64,000 nucleotides of DNA from positions 14,729 through 78,728 of the forward strand of contig DATHJZ010000069.1 of the NCBI GenBank assembly GCA_035286365.1, written 5' to 3'. A program made the position numbers and the translations under genes. The notes beneath the pieces were generated by a model. It had not been told where the DNA came from, did no database searches, and worked only from the letters and a program-made list of their open reading frames with translations. Below are positions 61,914-64,000 of the stretch, one piece after another (positions within the stretch are counted from its first letter, which is position 1; every line of letters begins with the position of its first letter). Source of the stretch: CADEED01 sp035286365 (GTDB taxonomy: Bacteria; Pseudomonadota; Gammaproteobacteria; Steroidobacterales; Steroidobacteraceae).

Positions 61914-64000
<2,087 letters not shown>

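Overview
The window is about 65 % G+C and densely coded. It looks like a chromosomal piece of a free-living, carbohydrate-degrading gammaproteobacterium. The rpsU-yqeY-dnaG-rpoD block, the folK/folB/tsaD neighbourhood, YadG/YadH-type and Cca proteins of E. coli type, and a split class II ribonucleotide reductase (NrdJa/NrdJb, as in Pseudomonas) all fit. A Steroidobacteraceae- or Xanthomonadales-like host is my inference and is not proven by the sequence. No rRNA, tRNA, CRISPR array, transposase or phage gene was seen.

Layout. 1-4 kb: two tandem secreted reprolysin-like metalloproteases on the minus strand, the first cut by the window edge. 4.3-5.5 kb: a CHRD-domain protein and a cold-type RRM RNA-binding protein with a clear terminator. 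5.5-14 kb: a SCO1 copper chaperone translationally coupled to a 1725-residue secreted protein that joins a copper-radical oxidase, a YVTN propeller and a diheme peroxidase-like cytochrome, then a GH44 lipoprotein. 14-18 kb: a NisT-like ABC exporter with two tiny upstream ORFs, and a YadGH-type ABC pair. 18.0-18.54 kb: two inverted copies of a 121-bp hairpin element whose outer stems are unrelated to each other. 18.6-24.1 kb: small membrane, periplasmic and hydrolase-like proteins and a PAS histidine kinase. 24.2-28.7 kb: nrdJa (intein inserted just before the thiyl-radical cysteine) and nrdJb, under a promoter with NrdR boxes. 28.8-33.9 kb: Hsp20, a DUF3500 protein with a truncated HupE-like partner, DegQ protease, and a flavoprotein. 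33.8-41.3 kb: GH5, DUF2265 peptidase, cca, a large esterase, uppP. 41.3-43.4 kb: a TIR-transmembrane protein. 43.9-51.9 kb: five tandem secreted Fn3 + beta-propeller paralogs. 52-54.7 kb: a small HTH protein, a LytTR/LytS two-component pair, cytochrome P460. 54.8-58.8 kb: MidA, pteridine reductase, folK, folB, tsaD. 58.9-64 kb: rpsU, yqeY, a small membrane protein, dnaG, rpoD (cut by the right edge).

The most notable system is the SCO1 + giant oxidase/cytochrome pair. All five ligands of a galactose/glyoxal-oxidase copper-radical site are present, in one polypeptide with a two-heme peroxidase-like module that could remove the H2O2 the oxidase makes. The gene for a copper-delivery protein overlaps it by ATGA. 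Next come the five-gene propeller array, the nested hairpin elements, and the active-site intein.
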